A stretch of DNA of 64,000 nt from Chitinophaga hostae. Lineage in GTDB: Bacteria; Bacteroidota; Bacteroidia; Chitinophagales; Chitinophagaceae. The position numbers and the translations under genes were made by a program. Shown here one piece after another: positions 37,606-45,968 of the stretch; position 1 is the stretch's first letter, and each line of letters begins with the position of its first letter. The stretch is taken from the NCBI RefSeq assembly GCF_018224885.1, contig NZ_JAGTXB010000007.1:124001-188000 (forward strand), written 5' to 3'. The notes beneath the pieces are model-generated. The model saw only the letters and a program-made list of their open reading frames with translations, had not been told where the DNA came from and did not search any database.

Positions 37606-39183
37606 TTAGTGCATAGCAGACGGATCGAGCTTCGCAGCTTTTTTAGCTTTTACCAATAGTACAAATGGTACGCAGATCAGGAACAGGATACCGAGGTACA
37701 GGAACACATCCATATAGGACAATGTAGCTGCCTGCCTGGTGATGGTGAAATCCATCAGCTTATATCCTGTGTTTAACGCCTGTTGAGGATCCATTCCCTT
37801 AGCCATGAAACTATGTTGTAAACCACTTATCCGGTTCATAACGTCGGGGTTGTTGGTATCCAGTTTGGCTACCAGGTCACTGCGATGCATCATATTACGG
37901 CGGGCCATAAAGGTGGTAATCAATGCCACCCCAAAGGAACCTCCAAGCTGACGCATCATACCTGTAAAGGCTGCGCCCTGGCCGATCTGCTGTCCTTTCA
38001 GACTGGAGAGCGATAACGTAGTGATAGGAATGAACAGTAAACCCATACCTATACCGCGTACAATCAGCATCCAGAAGAAAGCATCAGATCCTGTGTCGGC
38101 AGGTGTTATGATCTTATATCCCCAGAAACAGAAGACAAAGAACAGGAACATACCGCTGGCCACCATGTATTGCTGTGGTACGCCTTTTTCCAGCATTTTA
38201 CCGATCAGCGGCATCATTACCGCTGTGGTCAGCGCCGCCGGGATCATCAGCATACCGGATTGTGTGGCGGTCCATCCCAGTGAGCCCTGTGTATAAAGCG
38301 GGATAATGAAAGTAGATCCGTATAACCCGAAGCCCATGATGAACGACAGGATGGTACCTACCCGCAGGTTCCCGTTTTTGAGTACCCGTAATTCCACTAT
38401 AGGGTTCTTGTAAGTAAGCTCACGCCATACAAAAAAGAACAGGGCGAGCACACTTGTTACCGTTAAAGCAGTAATGGTACTATCATTAAACCAATCGTCT
38501 TCCTGTCCACGCTCCAGTACAAACTGCAGGCAGCCTACCATCACTGCCAGGAGCCCTATCCCGAGGAAATCAATTTCGCTGATGGAACGTTTTTCTCCAT
38601 ACTTCGGGCTGCGTACAAACTGCAGGGTAAGCAGGGTAGCAATTACGCCGATAGGGATGTTGATGTAAAAGATGTATGGCCAGGAGTAATTATCTGTAAT
38701 AAAACCACCTAAAGGAGGTCCTAAAGTTGGACCGATGATCACCCCTAAACCATAGATGGCCTGGGCAATCCCGCGTTTTTCAGGCGGATAACTTTCTGTG
38801 ATAATAGTTTGTGAGGTTACCAGCAATGCACCGCCTCCCAAACCCTGTATAAAGCGGAATATGATCAGCTCAAACATGGTAGTTGCGTTACCGCAAAGGA
38901 AGGAGGAAACGGTGAAGATAATGATAGACGCCGCAAAGTAGTTACGACGGCCGAACTGCTGGGATAACCAGCTTGTCATCGGTACAATGATTACGTTACC
39001 GATAGCATATGCCGTGATCACCCATCCTATTTCACTGAGCGTAGCACCCATGTTACCACGCATGTCATTCAACGCCACATTTACGATAGTGGTATCCACT
39101 ATCTCCAGCAAGGCGCAGAATATAGCGGTGATCGTAATGATCACCCTGCGCGAGCCGTATTCTATCAATGATTCTTGTTGCAT
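37606..39183 (-). CDS. emrB: DHA2-family drug:proton antiporter, EmrB/QacA type
   Basis: 525 residues with about 14 membrane segments. Hallmarks: ALLEIVDTTIVNVALNDMRG (motif D1 of 14-TM MFS), WVITAYAIGNVIIVPMTSWL, the GGGALLVTSQTIITES segment and motif C-like YGLGVIIGPTLGPPLGG. The cytoplasmic C-terminus is rich in Lys. Works with the upstream HlyD-type adaptor and TolC-type channel as a tripartite pump for hydrophobic toxic compounds. Separated from the adaptor gene by 175 bp containing a 24-bp inverted repeat, so expression may be tuned there. The symbol follows family similarity; the substrate is unknown. Confidence 0.9.
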   Translation of the reverse strand: MQQESLIEYGSRRVIITITAIFCALLEIVDTTIVNVALNDMRGNMGATLSEIGWVITAYAIGNVIIVPMTSWLSQQFGRRNYFAASIIIFTVSSFLCGNATTMFELIIFRFIQGLGGGALLVTSQTIITESYPPEKRGIAQAIYGLGVIIGPTLGPPLGGFITDNYSWPYIFYINIPIGVIATLLTLQFVRSPKYGEKRSISEIDFLGIGLLAVMVGCLQFVLERGQEDDWFNDSTITALTVTSVLALFFFVWRELTYKNPIVELRVLKNGNLRVGTILSFIMGFGLYGSTFIIPLYTQGSLGWTATQSGMLMIPAALTTAVMMPLIGKMLEKGVPQQYMVASGMFLFFVFCFWGYKIITPADTGSDAFFWMLIVRGIGMGLLFIPITTLSLSSLKGQQIGQGAAFTGMMRQLGGSFGVALITTFMARRNMMHRSDLVAKLDTNNPDVMNRISGLQHSFMAKGMDPQQALNTGYKLMDFTITRQAATLSYMDVFLYLGILFLICVPFVLLVKAKKAAKLDPSAMH

Positions 39184-39213
39184 GCAGCACTTTGTATTTT
39201 GGATGAAAACAGT

Positions 39214-39339
39214 CTTACCCGGAGTTAATAATTAATGACGAACATGACCTTGCTGTCGTTATTAAAATCTGTTGTTGCTAATGGTTTATGCCTGTCGTTG
39301 ATGATTGCATGGTTCCATTAATTATTAACTCCGGATAAG
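39214..39339. repeat. 24-bp inverted repeat in the emrB-emrA gap
   Basis: The arm at 39214-39237 (CTTACCCGGAGTTAATAATT then AATG) is repeated in reverse at 39316-39339 with a single mismatch, enclosing 78 bp. Sited between adaptor and permease genes of one operon, it could form an RNA stem-loop affecting read-through or mRNA stability, or be a small mobile remnant. Confidence 0.8.
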
Positions 39340-39358
39340 TTGTTATTCATTTGTATGA

Positions 39359-40489
39359 TTAGTTGAGATGCACATCTACCAGTACGTTCATTCCCGGGCG
39401 TAACTGTTTTACCAACTCATCACCTGGATTATCGAACTCAATTTTTACAGGTAAACGTTGTACCACTTTGACGAAGTTACCAGAAGCGTTATCGGCAGGC
39501 AACAGGGCCATTTTGGAGCCTGTAGCTGGTGCGAAGGACGTTACTTTTCCTTCCAGGGCTTTCTCAGGGTATGCATCGATATGTACCGTTACTTTCTGAC
39601 CCAGTTTCATTTTGTCGAGCTGTGTTTCCTTGAAGTTGGCTACTACCCATGGTGTATTATTCAGTACTACGCTGAATAAAGACTGACCGGCGGTAACGAA
39701 CTGACCGGGTTGTACGAAGATCTTTGACAGCACACCGTCTTCCGGTGCGGTGATCACTGCGTAAGACTGGTTCAGTTTTGCATCTTCCACATCTGTCTGA
39801 CGTTGTTTGATACCGGCGTTAGCCACGTTGATCTGTTTGGAGGTAGCACCACTCTGGGAAGTTACCACGCTGGTTTGGCGACCGGCAGCAGCTTTCTGTT
39901 TGGCCAGTACATCCAGCTGACGTTCAGCGGTTTGTTTGGCAGCAGAAGCCTGTTCAAATTCCTGTTGGGTGATAGAATGATCTTTGATCAGGTTAGCATA
40001 GCGATCGTAATCCTGGCTGGCTCTCCAGAGGTTTACTTTGGCAGCTTCGATCTGCGCATCGATGGTACCTACCTGTGCCTGTGCAGTGCTGATACCTGCC
40101 TGTGCAGCGGCGGTGGTGGCTTCAGCGGCGCCGAGGTTAGCCTGTGCAGCATACAGCGCATTTTCCGCCTGTTGTACCTTGATGGCCAGGTCGCGGTCAT
40201 CCAGTACTACCAGGGTATCGCCTTTCTTTACAAATTGGTTATCTTTTACCCGTACTTCTTTCACATAACCGGATACACGTGGTATTACCGGGCTTACGTT
40301 TGCATCAATCTGCGCATTATCTGTTTCTTCGTGGTGCTGACCATGAATATACTTGGTGATACCAAATGCGCCACCACCCAGCACCAGCACAGCGAGTACT
40401 ATAACGAAGCCTTTGCTTTTCTTTTTAGGGGCAGTTGTTTCCTGCATGTTTATATTGTTAGTAGGTTTTGTTTGAGTTTGCGTTTCCAC
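39359..40489 (-). CDS. emrA: HlyD/EmrA-family periplasmic adaptor
   Basis: 376 residues. Short cytoplasmic N-terminus, one membrane anchor (about residues 26-46, GFVIVLAVLVLGGGAFGI), then the biotinyl-lipoyl-like halves HEETDNAQIDANVSPVIPRV and APEDGVLSKIFVQPGQFVTA. Between them is a long Ala/Gln-rich coiled-coil hairpin (about 100-230). A C-terminal beta-barrel region ends RPGMNVLVDVHLN. Links the DHA2 permease to the TolC-like channel. 27 nt after the tolC-like gene; same operon. Confidence 0.92.
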   Translation of the reverse strand: METQTQTKPTNNINMQETTAPKKKSKGFVIVLAVLVLGGGAFGITKYIHGQHHEETDNAQIDANVSPVIPRVSGYVKEVRVKDNQFVKKGDTLVVLDDRDLAIKVQQAENALYAAQANLGAAEATTAAAQAGISTAQAQVGTIDAQIEAAKVNLWRASQDYDRYANLIKDHSITQQEFEQASAAKQTAERQLDVLAKQKAAAGRQTSVVTSQSGATSKQINVANAGIKQRQTDVEDAKLNQSYAVITAPEDGVLSKIFVQPGQFVTAGQSLFSVVLNNTPWVVANFKETQLDKMKLGQKVTVHIDAYPEKALEGKVTSFAPATGSKMALLPADNASGNFVKVVQRLPVKIEFDNPGDELVKQLRPGMNVLVDVHLN

Positions 40490-40516
40490 AGCTTTGATGT
40501 TTTTGGTTTGTTGGTA

Positions 40517-41875
40517 TTATTTGTTGTTAGATTCCAGTATACCGGCGGCCTGTAAAAGTTTGTTATAAGCAACCAGCGCATCCGCTTTTGCATACGCATA
40601 ATTGAGATGCGATTGCAGGTTGGCTACATCTGCATCCAGCAGATCTGTAGTAGTAGCCAGGTTGTTATCATGCTTGTTCTTCGTAATCCGGTAGTTTTCT
40701 TCTGACTGTTCTATCGCCTTTATATAAGTATCCATTTTTTTATGGCTCAGGAGGTAGTTTTCGTAAGATTGATACACGTCCAGGTGGATGTTATCTACGA
40801 TCTTTTCCTCATTGGCCTGTACTTCCGCCAGTTTCGCTTTGGCGCCGGCTACTTTCGATCCTGTTTTCCAGAGGGAAGAAAGACTGTATTTTACGCCCAC
40901 ACCTGCTGTTACCGCGTTGGTAATGGTGATCAGGTTTGGAATATATGCCGCAACATAACCACCGGTTACAGCGAGGGAAGGATAATAATCGGCTTTAGCG
41001 CCTTTTATACCTGCGTTAGCTGCTTTTTCGCGGAAGCTGAGGGAGGCTGCATCTTTGCGGTTCTGGTAAGCCAGCTGCTCAAATTCTGCCACGCCGCGTC
41101 CGTCTACTTTATTATCTACTTTAAAGGTGGAGCTGTCTACCTGCAGTGTGGTATTATCCGGTAAGCCCAGCATAATATCCATATTGAGATTGGCGATCTT
41201 CAGGTTGTTTTCGGCATCCATCAGGGCCAGTTGGTAGTTAGACTGCTGCAGTTCGGCTTTTAACAGGTCGTTGCGGGCAAGGAGGCCATTCTTTTCTTTA
41301 TTGGAAAATTCCTTCACTCTTTCATCTGATTGCCTGATGTTTTCCTGTACCAGTGCTACTGCCGCTTTCGCCTTATAGAGGTTGCTGTAGGCAGCAATAG
41401 TGTTCTGGATTACATCTTCCCTGTCTTTATCTACATCCAGTTTTGCTGCTTCTGCCAGGTAGCGGGCAGATTCCTTGCCGCTCTGGATCAATCCGCCTGC
41501 GAAGATGGGAATAGATACATTGGCCATTCCATAAGCCGCCTGGTTTACTTTCGGGCTTTCTGATTTTCCGCTGCCGCTGTTGTCTCCCAGTTTAAGTTTC
41601 AGATCAATATTTGGTTGCGTAAGCCGGAGGTAGGAACCGGAAACGGAAACATCCGGTAACTGGCGCTCATTGGCTTCCTTCAGTGAGGCGGTAGCCTGAT
41701 CTACTTTAGCATGACTCACTTTTAGTTGTTTGCTGTTTTGTATACTCAGCGATATGGCTTCATTTAACGAAAGCGGTTTTACGCCTTGTTGTGCGGATGC
41801 TGTCTGAAAGAAAAAAGTCAGCAGGGTTCCCGATGCAAGCGCATATAATCGTGTGTATATGCTTTTAGAATTCAT
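40517..41875 (-). CDS. tolC: TolC-family outer-membrane efflux channel
   Basis: 452 residues. Signal peptide (residues 1-28, ending ASAQ), then two OEP repeats of long helices: LSLNEAISLSIQNSKQLKVS and later YLAEAAKLDVDKDREDVIQN, with the membrane-barrel strands KADYYPSLAVTGGYVAAYIP. Ends with TTTDLLDADVANLQSHLNYA-type helices. Forms the trimeric outer-membrane exit duct of the pump. The start codon overlaps the end of the tetR gene by 11 nt, indicating tight cotranscription and probably translational coupling. Confidence 0.92.
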   Translation of the reverse strand: MNSKSIYTRLYALASGTLLTFFFQTASAQQGVKPLSLNEAISLSIQNSKQLKVSHAKVDQATASLKEANERQLPDVSVSGSYLRLTQPNIDLKLKLGDNSGSGKSESPKVNQAAYGMANVSIPIFAGGLIQSGKESARYLAEAAKLDVDKDREDVIQNTIAAYSNLYKAKAAVALVQENIRQSDERVKEFSNKEKNGLLARNDLLKAELQQSNYQLALMDAENNLKIANLNMDIMLGLPDNTTLQVDSSTFKVDNKVDGRGVAEFEQLAYQNRKDAASLSFREKAANAGIKGAKADYYPSLAVTGGYVAAYIPNLITITNAVTAGVGVKYSLSSLWKTGSKVAGAKAKLAEVQANEEKIVDNIHLDVYQSYENYLLSHKKMDTYIKAIEQSEENYRITKNKHDNNLATTTDLLDADVANLQSHLNYAYAKADALVAYNKLLQAAGILESNNK

Positions 41876-42497
41876 GTGTTAGGATTGCTTTGAACAATTT
41901 TTTTAAATGTGTACTTACTCTGTTCCTGATATACGCGCCGTAATCTTCATCACTGATCACCTCCGGCGGTGCGCTTTTCTTTAGTATATGCTGAGCAGGT
42001 ATTACCTGATGGATAGTCCCGAATAAAGTAGTCATCAACATTTCAACATCTACATCCTTGTGGAAAATGCCGGCTTCCTGTGCGTTGGTAACGATGGGTT
42101 GCATTAACCCCAGCATCTCTCCTTTCAGTTGCCAGATCAGGTCCCTTACCGGGCTTTGCTGACTGTTGAGCTGTTCGCGGCTCATAATGCACTGGAAATA
42201 TTGTTCTCCCAGCATTTTATTGATGAACCGGTCAATCAGACTGTATATTTTATCCAGCGGCTCCAAAGTATCGTTCTCCAATAATTCATTGATGAACTTC
42301 CTTGACGCCTCCATTCTAAACCTGAAAATTGTCTCCAGTAATTTGTCCTTTGAACCAAAATAATAGGAGATCATGGCAATATTCACATCCGCCTCCTGTG
42401 CTATGTCCCTCACCGAAGTGCCATGAAAGCCCTGATCGGCAAATAGCCGCTCTGCAACCTTTAAAATTGAGAGCTGTTTTTCACTATACTCTTCCAT
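41865..42497 (-). CDS. TetR/AcrR-family repressor of the efflux operon
   Basis: 210 residues. N-terminal TetR DNA-binding domain: SILKVAERLFADQGFHGTSV, RDIAQEADVNIAMISYYFGS (helix-turn-helix with the YYFGSK signature) and KDKLLETIFRF. The C-terminal ligand and dimer domain has no assigned ligand. First gene of the tetR-tolC-emrA-emrB operon. Its promoter is covered by multiple near-palindromic AAACAAACGTTT-type sites, so it almost certainly represses its own operon until a drug or metabolite binds. Confidence 0.93.
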   Translation of the reverse strand: MEEYSEKQLSILKVAERLFADQGFHGTSVRDIAQEADVNIAMISYYFGSKDKLLETIFRFRMEASRKFINELLENDTLEPLDKIYSLIDRFINKMLGEQYFQCIMSREQLNSQQSPVRDLIWQLKGEMLGLMQPIVTNAQEAGIFHKDVDVEMLMTTLFGTIHQVIPAQHILKKSAPPEVISDEDYGAYIRNRVSTHLKKLFKAILTHEF

Positions 42498-42521
42498 GTT
42501 CCTTTTTTAAATTTGACAAAA

Positions 42522-42575
42522 CAAAATTAAACAAACGTTTAATTTAAACAAGCGTTTATTTAATCGTTTGTTTAA
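42522..42575 (-). promoter_or_regulatory. Promoter and operator cluster of the tetR efflux operon
   Basis: On the minus strand TTG (42551-42549), 19 nt, then TAATTTTG (42529-42522) exactly fits the TTG-N19-TAnnTTTG Bacteroidota promoter, ending 25 nt before the ATG. Overlapping it are dyads: TTAAACAAACG (42528-42538) inverted as CGTTTGTTTAA (42565-42575), plus AAACGTTT and AAGCGTTT half-sites between. This is what a TetR autorepressor operator should look like. Confidence 0.8.
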
Positions 42576-42770
42576 ATTTATTTTTTTATACTTTATATAA
42601 AATTGATAAATAATAATATAGACAAAATTTTTAAGCAGATTTTAATATTTCTTAATAATTACTTCATAAAAGGAGGGAAAATCTTACTGCTGCAGGTGGT
42701 TTTTATAAGGGAATTTTATAATTTAAAGGAAGCAAGCATCATCCCCGGTTATCATATAAACATCAACCAC

Positions 42771-43247
42771 ATGCGTCTTCCATCCTCGTTTCCCGGCGTC
42801 GTTTTATTTGCAGGACTGATCGTTGGCACCCTGGATATATTATCAGCCATGGTGTATTTCACGATTGTCACCCACGGACAGCCCATTAGTAAACTCCTGG
42901 CCTATGTTGGCAGCGGGGTATTTGGTAAAGCGGCCTTTAGCGGAGACCCTGCAATGCCCTGGTGGGGATTGCTGTTTCATTACTGTATCGCTATGATATG
43001 GACCTTTATCTTCTTCCTGCTATATCCCAAAATAACAGTGCTGCGCCGTACCCCTGCGGTTGTTACCGGCATCGCTTACGGCGCCATCGTATGGTGTATC
43101 ATGAACCTCATGGTAGTACCATTGAGTCACGTACCGCATGGCCCTATGCGCTTAACCAGCGCGCTCATTAATATGGCGATACTGATGGTAATGATCGGGA
43201 TACCACTGTCGTTGATAGCGAAGAGGTGGAAGAGATATAGCTATTAG
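42771..43247 (+). CDS. Four-helix inner-membrane protein, YagU/DUF1440-like
   Basis: 158 residues from the ATG at 42771. The open frame starts at 42603, but the first 56 codons are AT-rich and lack features, so I prefer the later start. Four membrane segments: VVLFAGLIVGTLDILSAMVY, WWGLLFHYCIAMIWTFIFF, AVVTGIAYGAIVWCIMNLMV and ALINMAILMVMIGIPLSLIA. The GLIVGTLDILSA start and central HY...W pattern resemble DUF1440/YagU-type proteins of unknown function. The stop codon TAG lies inside a TTAGCTA heptamer repeat. Confidence 0.75.
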   Translation: MRLPSSFPGVVLFAGLIVGTLDILSAMVYFTIVTHGQPISKLLAYVGSGVFGKAAFSGDPAMPWWGLLFHYCIAMIWTFIFFLLYPKITVLRRTPAVVTGIAYGAIVWCIMNLMVVPLSHVPHGPMRLTSALINMAILMVMIGIPLSLIAKRWKRYSY

Positions 43248-43334
43248 CTATTAGCTATTAGCTATTAGCTATTAGCTGTTAGGCAAATGCAGCGGAGATT
43301 GGATTAGACAAATGCAGCGGAGATTGAAATTAGA
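43237..43334. repeat. TTAGCTA heptamer array with a duplicated tail
   Basis: From 43237 the sequence runs in heptamers (ATAGCTA, TTAGCTA four times, TTAGCTG). Then a 25-26-nt unit beginning CAAATGCAGCGGAGATTG is repeated in tandem (43284-43308 and 43309-43334). The array starts within the last codons and stop of the preceding gene. A related tail occurs after the M24 gene at 48281-48320. Confidence 0.9.
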
Positions 43335-43561
43335 CGGACGTAGCATAGACTGAAAGTCGTCCTGATTTGGTACGATACCGACCGACGCAGCCCGCAGACA
43401 ACCCCTGCCCCAGTTGTAACCGGGAAAGGGAAACCGCCGCTTATGGGGGTCTTTTAATTATTTTTTGCTAAATCGATTTTATGAGATAAAAAAAGTAGTA
43501 TCTTTCCGATGACACTGGCCAACAGCATACGGGTATCAACCAAATAGTAATTAAACAGGGA
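43335..43561. other. Intergenic region upstream of the histidine kinase, possibly structured
   Basis: No gene. It holds a locally GC-rich stretch (about 43375-43450) with short complementary segments (ACAAC/GTTGT, AACCCC/GGGGGT) followed by TCTTTT. It could be a small RNA end or leader. A near-consensus TATCTTTC (43499-43506) may be the kinase promoter. Confidence 0.4.
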
Positions 43562-44992
43562 ATGAGGCACTCTATCAAGCTGTATATCCTGACAGCAGTT
43601 ATCTGTATTGTGGCACTGGCCATCGTACAATTCTTCCTGATATACAATACCTACCAGCTGCTCGACAGCCGCTTCAACTATGTGGAAAAAGGCCGCATCG
43701 GCGAAGCCTATAACCTGGCCATCGCCAACGATAAACTGTTTCCGGGCGGTCAACCACTGCTCGACAGCATCATAGTGCCGCAGTATGCTTACCTGGAAAA
43801 CCTCTACCAAACCAATCCAGAAGACTTCGACACCGCCGCACAACACCTGGTGAACCGCATCATCGGGGAGCTCGTGCGCCATGAGAATGCCGACAGCATG
43901 CTGAAAGCTATTAAAACCAACGACGGTATCCAGGACTCTTTGTTGTTTGCCCTGTGTATTCATCGCCTTGATATTAAATTCAAAGACAGCCAATACGTCA
44001 ACATTTATAACCGCTTCAAAAAATACCCGCTCATACCCGCTGCCCGGCAACAGGAAATGGGATTATACATCTGCGGCAACCTGCGGCAGCCCGGCGAAAA
44101 CAGTGCTGCGTCGTCGCTGGTAGCCAACTCGCCGCTCCCCTACTCCTATTCACTTTCGTTCTCCTTTTACGCCGATCCTTATAACCGGCGCACACTGGTA
44201 CTGCAACAAATGAGATATACCATTCTCCCGGGTATACTCACGCTGCTGGCCGTGGTAACGCTCTTTGGCATCACCCTGCACAAATGGATCCGGCAAAAAC
44301 ATCTGTCGGACATGAAGTCGGATTTCATCAATAACATTACACACGAATTCAATACACCCATCACCGCCATTATTGTTGCCAATAAAAACATACAAAACGA
44401 AAAAACACTGGATAACAAACAAAGCGTTACCGCCCTGTCGATGATCATCCACCGGCAGGCAGAACGCCTGAAACTATTGGTGGAAAAGGTGATCAACGTG
44501 GCGGCCACAGAAAAACTGGAACTAAAAACAGTGACCTATGACCTCAACGAACTCATCTCCGAAATACTGGCGGTATATAGTCTGAATGCCGCCAACAAAA
44601 ACATCGTGTTCACCTTTAACAGCAGTTCTTCCCCTGCGATGATCAACACCGACACTTTTCATTTTACCACGCTGCTGCAGAATATCCTGGATAATGCCGT
44701 GAAATACAACGATCACGCACAGAAAGAAATCACTATTTCCATTGTCCGTCAAAAAGAAGAACTGGAACTGGTAATACGGGATAATGGTATTGGTATGGAT
44801 GCCCATACCCAACGCCACATCTTCGAAAAATTTTACCGGCATCAGCCCCGGCTTTCAAAGCCCACAAAGGGACTGGGGCTCGGTCTTTACTATGTAAAAC
44901 AATGTATAGATGCACATGGCTGGCAAATCAGCGTAGAAAGCGAACCAGGGGCAGGCAGCACATTTATAATCATCATACCTTCAAAAATATAA
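43562..44992 (+). CDS. Membrane sensor histidine kinase
   Basis: 476 residues. Membrane segment 1 (about residues 6-28), a periplasmic sensor of about 190 residues without a recognised fold, and membrane segment 2 (about 222-242, LPGILTLLAVVTLFGITL). The HisKA box MKSDFINNITHEFNTPITAI has the phospho-His at 261. The ATPase domain shows N (LLQNILDNAVKYND), G1 (VIRDNGIGMD), F (FEKFYR) and G2 (KGLGLGLYYVK). Its response regulator starts 4 nt after the stop, so they form one unit. Signal unknown; the sensor contains no Cys pair or heme motif. Confidence 0.94.
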   Translation: MRHSIKLYILTAVICIVALAIVQFFLIYNTYQLLDSRFNYVEKGRIGEAYNLAIANDKLFPGGQPLLDSIIVPQYAYLENLYQTNPEDFDTAAQHLVNRIIGELVRHENADSMLKAIKTNDGIQDSLLFALCIHRLDIKFKDSQYVNIYNRFKKYPLIPAARQQEMGLYICGNLRQPGENSAASSLVANSPLPYSYSLSFSFYADPYNRRTLVLQQMRYTILPGILTLLAVVTLFGITLHKWIRQKHLSDMKSDFINNITHEFNTPITAIIVANKNIQNEKTLDNKQSVTALSMIIHRQAERLKLLVEKVINVAATEKLELKTVTYDLNELISEILAVYSLNAANKNIVFTFNSSSSPAMINTDTFHFTTLLQNILDNAVKYNDHAQKEITISIVRQKEELELVIRDNGIGMDAHTQRHIFEKFYRHQPRLSKPTKGLGLGLYYVKQCIDAHGWQISVESEPGAGSTFIIIIPSKI

Positions 44993-44996
44993 TATC

Positions 44997-45695
44997 ATGA
45001 AACATCACATTCTGCTGGTAGAAGATGAAACAGACCTGGGTAATGTAGTGAAGCAATACCTGGAACTGATGGATTTTACTGTTGACTGGCAACAAAACGG
45101 CCGGGCAGCACTGGAAGCTTTTGCCGCCACACCACAGGCCTGGCACATTATCCTGATAGATATTAATCTCCCTGAAATGGATGGTTTTGAGCTGGCACAA
45201 CAGGTGGTAAAAATACAACCCAATGTCCCCTTCCTGTTTCTCACGGCGCGTGGCGAAAAGAAAGACCGCCTGTATGGGCTGAAAATAGGCGCAGACGACT
45301 ATATCGTGAAACCGTTCGATGTGGATGAACTGGTGCTGCGCATCAAAAATATCCTGAAACGGCACCAGCTGGCGAACGGTAACACGCGTCCCAACAATGC
45401 CATTGACCTGGGAGGCATGCGTTTCCATAAAGATTCGCTGAAACTGGTAGCTCCCAACGGTAAGGAAACTATCCTCACACCGCTGGAAAGCGACCTGTTA
45501 TTACACTTCTACCATAACAGCAATAAGGTGATCCGCCGGGAAGATATACTCCACCAGGTATGGGGCGCCAATGATTATTTTGTGGGGAGAAGTCTTGATG
45601 TTTTTGTATCCCGCTTCCGCAAATATTTCCAGGGAAATGAAAACATCAGTATCCGGAATGTGTATGGTATCGGTTTTATGTTTAATCTTTCATAA
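44997..45695 (+). CDS. OmpR/PhoB-type response regulator
   Basis: 232 residues. Receiver domain with acidic pair ED at 9-10, phospho-acceptor Asp 55 (ILIDINLPEMDG), LTARG and the conserved Lys in IVKPFD. The C-terminal winged helix (about 135-232) includes LTPLESDLLLHFYHNSNKVI, RREDILHQVWG and RSLDVFVSRFRKYF, typical of OmpR-type DNA binding. Partner of the kinase 4 nt upstream. A GC-rich hairpin follows the stop. Confidence 0.95.
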   Translation: MKHHILLVEDETDLGNVVKQYLELMDFTVDWQQNGRAALEAFAATPQAWHIILIDINLPEMDGFELAQQVVKIQPNVPFLFLTARGEKKDRLYGLKIGADDYIVKPFDVDELVLRIKNILKRHQLANGNTRPNNAIDLGGMRFHKDSLKLVAPNGKETILTPLESDLLLHFYHNSNKVIRREDILHQVWGANDYFVGRSLDVFVSRFRKYFQGNENISIRNVYGIGFMFNLS

Positions 45696-45700
45696 AAAAA

Positions 45701-45732
45701 GGGCGGGCGCTACATCGCTCAAGGGCCCGCCC
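45701..45732. terminator. Strong GC hairpin after the response regulator gene
   Basis: GGGCGGGC (45701-45708) pairs with GCCCGCCC (45725-45732), 8 bp of pure GC, preceded by seven A. On the plus strand no T-run follows, so it is an incomplete intrinsic terminator for the two-component genes. The T-run lies on the minus side, where no gene ends. Confidence 0.5.
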
Positions 45733-45968
45733 CTGCACATCTTGAACCATTACAAGATGCTGTGCCTGTTTATCAACCGTATCTTTATTTATGACTTAAT
45801 TGCATTACCAGGGGAAAAACAACTACCGGAGATTGGGAGCTGCCGCAATAGTGTTTTTCATAGTGATAACTTAGTTAACAGGTGTTCGCCTAAAAAGTTC
45901 ACCATGGAAAAATATAAACAAATCAGGCCCTTATTCGTAATTTGTTGAAACAACTACCGTCACTGTTA

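Noticed and set aside
43237..43334. Heptamer array considered as a CRISPR remnant
   Set aside because: Units are 7 nt and contiguous with no spacers; slippage-type repeat rather than CRISPR, and no cas gene is present.
43335..43470. Intergenic block considered as 6S, SRP or RNase P RNA
   Set aside because: None of the conserved core sequences of these RNAs can be recognised, so it is only reported as a weak structured candidate.
45571..45948. 125-codon plus-strand open frame after the response regulator
   Set aside because: It starts inside the response regulator in another frame and then covers a hairpin and intergenic DNA; no homology or sensible start.
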